A stretch of 38,926 nt of DNA. Origin: Candidatus Kinetoplastidibacterium crithidiae. Its GTDB lineage: Bacteria; Pseudomonadota; Gammaproteobacteria; Burkholderiales; Burkholderiaceae_B. The DNA is taken from assembly GCA_019278155.1 (NCBI GenBank), contig JADMLC010000001.1, positions 69,162 through 108,087 of the forward strand, written 5' to 3'. How positions within the stretch are numbered: the stretch's first letter is position 1; every line of letters starts with the position of its first letter. Shown one piece after another: positions 36,209 through 38,926 of this stretch. A program made the translations under genes and the position numbers. The notes under the pieces were generated by a model. The model was given only the letters and a program-made list of their open reading frames with translations. It ran no database searches and was not told the origin of the DNA.

Positions 36209-37801
36209 TTATTTTCGTATGATGAACCATTGTTGTGCAATTGATAATATATTATTGACACACCAATACAAAACTAATCCTGATGGGAAGAAAAACATCA
36301 TTCCTCCAAATACTAAAGGCATAATCATCATGATTTTTGCTTGCATTGGGTCTGGTGGTGTTGGATTTAGTTTTATTTGTACAATCATTGTCAACATCAT
36401 TAATATAGGCAATATAAAATATGGATCTCTTGCTGACAAATCTTGAATCCATAATATCCAAGGAGCTCCTCTCATTTCTACACTAGATAACAGCACCCAA
36501 TAAAGAGAAAGGAAAACAGGTATTTGTATTATAATTGGTAAACACCCACCCAAAGGGTTTATTTTTTCATTTCTATATATTTCCATCACAGCAGTATTAA
36601 ACTTATTGTTGTCATTTGCAAATTGTTTTCTTAAAGATTGTATTCTTGGGGCTACATCCTTTAATTTTGCCATTGATCTATAGCTTTTTGATGCTAATGG
36701 GAAAAATAATAATTTTATGATGAATGTTAAGATGACTATAGACCAACCCCAATTTTTGACAAAATCAAATATATAATTCATAAGTAAAAATATCGGTTTA
36801 GCAATTATAGTAAATACACCATAATCTACAACTAAATCTAGTCCTTTCGCTACTGAAGCCATCTTTTTTTGGTCTTGAGGTCCAATCCATAAATAGGAAT
36901 TGCTCTCGTAAGATTCATTAGGTTCTACTTTATTTATGGATTCTATGGTTCTTATTGCAAATATTTTTTTGTTCTTATCTAGCTCTACTACCTCATTTTT
37001 GCGAATACAGTTTTCTTGAGGAATCCAGGCTGTTACAAAGTAATGCTGAACCATAGCAATCCAGCCATTATTAGTATTTTTGGTATACTTTGCTTTATTT
37101 TTAGCAACATCTTGGAATGATATTTTTTGAAATTTGTTTTGTTCCGAAAAAACAGCCATTCCAGTAAATGTTTTGTAAAAACTTGAACTATCTGATGGAT
37201 CACTGCTATCTCTCATTATTTGTAGATAGAGTCTAGCATTTAATATTTCATTGCTTTTATTTATGATTTTATGCTTTACCTTTATGTTATATTTTCCATC
37301 TTCTAATATATATGTTTTGAATAGCATGACTCCATTTTTTTCTGACAAAAATTCAATTTCAGATTTGTTATTATCTTTTTTTATCTCTACCAATTTAAAA
37401 TCAGATTGATGATTTGGTAAAACAGACTCACCTATTAAACCTGATTGGATAATATAAGAAAAATTATCATTTGAGTCTACTAGAACAGTAGGTTTTTTGT
37501 TTTTATCTGGATAGTTCAGTAATTCAGCCTTTACTATTTTAGCCCCATGGCTGCTAAATGTAAGTTTTAGAACATTATTTTCTATAATTGTCAATTCTTC
37601 TTTGTGACTATCTATGTTTTGTTGTAAATGGTCACTTTTATCAACTGACGAAAATGTAGGCAGTTGTTTATTTCTTTCATTTATTTTATTTTCAACAGAA
37701 AATATTTTGTGACTCTTTTCATTCTGTAATTGCCAGTTGTTCCAAATAACCAATATAGAGAATGAGAAAATTATCCAAAGAATTGTTCTTTTAATATCCA
37801 T
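36209..37801 (-). CDS. yidC: Membrane protein insertase YidC
   Basis: YidC inserts and folds inner-membrane proteins, alone or with Sec. The 530-residue product has an N-terminal membrane anchor (about 5-24), a large periplasmic domain (to about 330), then the conserved five-span core. Core features include the loop with YRSMAKLKDVAPRIQ and NPLGGCLPIIIQIPVFLSLY, and the last span FPSGLVLYWCVNNILSIAQQ. It is flanked by yidD and mnmE in the standard rpmH-rnpA-yidD-yidC-mnmE order. The C-terminal tail after the last span is short. Confidence 0.97.
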   Translation of the reverse strand: MDIKRTILWIIFSFSILVIWNNWQLQNEKSHKIFSVENKINERNKQLPTFSSVDKSDHLQQNIDSHKEELTIIENNVLKLTFSSHGAKIVKAELLNYPDKNKKPTVLVDSNDNFSYIIQSGLIGESVLPNHQSDFKLVEIKKDNNKSEIEFLSEKNGVMLFKTYILEDGKYNIKVKHKIINKSNEILNARLYLQIMRDSSDPSDSSSFYKTFTGMAVFSEQNKFQKISFQDVAKNKAKYTKNTNNGWIAMVQHYFVTAWIPQENCIRKNEVVELDKNKKIFAIRTIESINKVEPNESYESNSYLWIGPQDQKKMASVAKGLDLVVDYGVFTIIAKPIFLLMNYIFDFVKNWGWSIVILTFIIKLLFFPLASKSYRSMAKLKDVAPRIQSLRKQFANDNNKFNTAVMEIYRNEKINPLGGCLPIIIQIPVFLSLYWVLLSSVEMRGAPWILWIQDLSARDPYFILPILMMLTMIVQIKLNPTPPDPMQAKIMMIMPLVFGGMMFFFPSGLVLYWCVNNILSIAQQWFIIRK

Positions 37802-37827
37802 TTTTGAATTTTACCTGGTAGTTTATA

Positions 37828-38076
37828 CTATTTTTTGTTTATATCATTTTTCTTATTTGATTTATGTGGTATAGGATCGTAGCCTCCTTCACACCAAGGA
37901 TTACAACGTAATACTCGATAAAAAATTAACCAGAAAGCATAGAAAATATTATATCTTTTAATGGACTCAATAGCATATTGAGAACAAGAAGGATTGAATC
38001 TACATTGTTTACCTATCCAAGGGCTTAGAATATATTGATAAGTTTCAATTAGTACAATTACTATTTTTTTGTACAT
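37828..38076 (-). CDS. yidD: Membrane protein insertion efficiency factor YidD
   Basis: This is an 82-residue basic protein with the YidD signature: ILSPWIGKQCRFNPSCSQYA followed by LRCNPWCEGGYDPIP, including the conserved cysteines. YidD is thought to assist YidC-dependent insertion at the inner membrane. Its start overlaps the end of rnpA by 16 bases, and yidC begins 26 bases after its stop. The C-terminus is a lysine- and asparagine-rich tail. Confidence 0.95.
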   Translation of the reverse strand: MYKKIVIVLIETYQYILSPWIGKQCRFNPSCSQYAIESIKRYNIFYAFWLIFYRVLRCNPWCEGGYDPIPHKSNKKNDINKK

Positions 38077-38465
38077 TTTGATATTTTGCTAAAATGGTAA
38101 TTAATTTCAGATCTAGCATTTTTTTTTAGAGCTGTTAATGAGCAAACCGGTGCTTTAGAGCGCAAACGCACAACGTAATCCCCTTTAGGAATTATATTTG
38201 CATTTGCTCTAAATGATTCACGCACGACTCTTTTGAGGGAGTTACGTACAACTGCTCTATTGGCCATTTTTTTAGAAAAAATTAGACCAATTCTACTGGT
38301 TTTAAGCGGCGTTATATCTGCTACATTGTCGTGCAATAATGAATTAACATAAAACAATTTACCCTTAGATACTGGGTATCTGTTAATAACAGTCTTGTAT
38401 TCATGAGATTTATGTAAACGAGCACCAGCAGGAAATCTAGCTCTTTTTTTGTCGTTAGTATTCAA
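38061..38465 (-). CDS. rnpA: Ribonuclease P protein component
   Basis: RnpA is the protein cofactor of RNase P, which removes 5' leaders from tRNA precursors. The 134-residue basic protein has FPAGARLHKSHEYK at the N-terminus and the family RNR-type motif ANRAVVRNSLKRVVRESFR. It follows rpmH by 36 bases and overlaps yidD by 16. The C-terminal portion (after VVRLRSKAPV) extends into a lysine-rich end typical of AT-rich genomes. Confidence 0.95.
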   Translation of the reverse strand: MNTNDKKRARFPAGARLHKSHEYKTVINRYPVSKGKLFYVNSLLHDNVADITPLKTSRIGLIFSKKMANRAVVRNSLKRVVRESFRANANIIPKGDYVVRLRSKAPVCSLTALKKNARSEINYHFSKISKCTKK

Positions 38466-38501
38466 CTCCGTTATAACTAATAAATTTAATCGATATTTGA
38501 A

Positions 38502-38636
38502 TTAAACAGATAGGCGTTTTCTTCCCTTTGCTCTACGTGCATTAATGATAGCACGCCCAGATCTTGTTTTCATTCTTATGCGAAAGCCATGTGTGCGCTT
38601 GCGGCGCAAGACAGAAGGTTGATAAGTTCGTTTCAT
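38502..38636 (-). CDS. rpmH: Large ribosomal subunit protein bL34
   Basis: Reading the minus strand from the ATG at 38636 to the TAA at 38502-38504 gives 44 residues: [19 protein letters not shown], then [19 protein letters not shown] and the end RKRLSV. This is a full-length, highly conserved L34. Its G+C content is clearly above the surroundings, as expected for an arginine-rich ribosomal gene. It heads the rpmH-rnpA-yidD-yidC-mnmE cluster. Confidence 0.98.
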   Translation of the reverse strand: MKRTYQPSVLRRKRTHGFRIRMKTRSGRAIINARRAKGRKRLSV

Positions 38637-38926
38637 TGGTAATCTAAAGTTAAAAGAACAATAGTAAAGTTAAACGATATTAATTCGAATAACTCAAGAT
38701 CATTCTACGTTAATATACGGTTAAAGGAAAGTGTAACATTATATCTAATATATTGTAATTTTTACAATGCTAATTAAGATAGCATTTTTAGGATGTTAGA
38801 TTAATAGATATATTTATTCAAGCTATTTTTATAAAATCATAATTTTGATCTATAATGTTATTATTATTGTAGGGTTTTTTATTGGTTTATAATTTGTAGT
38901 AGAATCAAGGTCTGTAAAATATATTT
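38637..38926. other. Non-coding region upstream of rpmH (right window edge)
   Basis: No open frame of note is present to the right edge. It holds two overlapping, mutually exclusive hairpins: ATTGTAA/TTACAAT (38752-38758 with 38762-38768) and AATGCTA/TAGCATT (38766-38772 with 38780-38786), the second followed by T residues. TATAAT hexamers occur on the plus strand at 38851 and 38888, compatible with a rightward promoter. By gene order dnaA is expected just beyond the edge. I found no DnaA box here. Confidence 0.5.

Overview
The window is an AT-rich (about 32% G+C in the lines I counted), densely packed betaproteobacterial chromosome segment. Protein similarity and gene order point to the Alcaligenaceae (Bordetella-like). 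The high AT content, overlapping genes, nearly absent intergenic DNA and lack of any mobile element suggest a reduced-genome symbiont. The best guess is 'Candidatus Kinetoplastibacterium', the endosymbiont of trypanosomatid flagellates; this is inferred from gene content and composition, not from a marker-gene search.

Layout from left to right. 1-2.1 kb (minus): the 3'-truncated end of an AAA+ ATPase gene (DUF815), preceded in its operon by argJ. 2.3 kb: tRNA-Phe. 2.5-6.1 kb (plus): hemA-prfA-prmC-grxD. 6.2-9.7 kb (minus): ppc followed by a beta-carbonic anhydrase gene. 9.9-13.6 kb (plus): queC, ilvD and an AI-2E-type permease; then tRNA-Leu(CAA) on minus. 13.85-17.2 kb (plus): htpG, a clear terminator, ffh. 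17.2-20.6 kb (minus): metG, a short threonine dehydratase, thiS. 20.8-30.2 kb (plus): mrp/apbC, tamA-tamB, dcd and a large Orn/Lys/Arg decarboxylase. 30.2-31.9 kb (minus): tRNA-Tyr, tRNA-Gly, tRNA-Thr, thyA, folA. 32.0-34.6 kb (minus): mnmG-rsmG. 34.56-34.85 kb: an AT-rich gap with DnaA-box-like sites, the best replication-origin candidate. 34.85-38.6 kb (minus): rpmH-rnpA-yidD-yidC-mnmE. The right end is the upstream region of rpmH, where dnaA would be expected next.

The genes fall into a core set (translation termination and its modification by PrmC, SRP, YidC, tRNA modification, Hsp90, RNase P, Fe-S delivery) and a metabolic set that a symbiont could share with its host (heme precursor via HemA, ornithine via ArgJ, branched-chain amino acids via IlvD and threonine dehydratase, polyamines via the decarboxylase, thymidylate/folate via ThyA-FolA, oxaloacetate via PEP carboxylase with carbonic anhydrase).

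I see no novel defence or secretion system, CRISPR array, insertion sequence or prophage. The points worth a second look are structural: the putative oriC in the mnmE-mnmG gap, a strand-composition reversal next to rsmG that suggests a rearrangement breakpoint, two tRNAs with an A/C mismatch at the same acceptor-stem position 5:68, an isolated thiS, and a threonine dehydratase lacking its regulatory domain.
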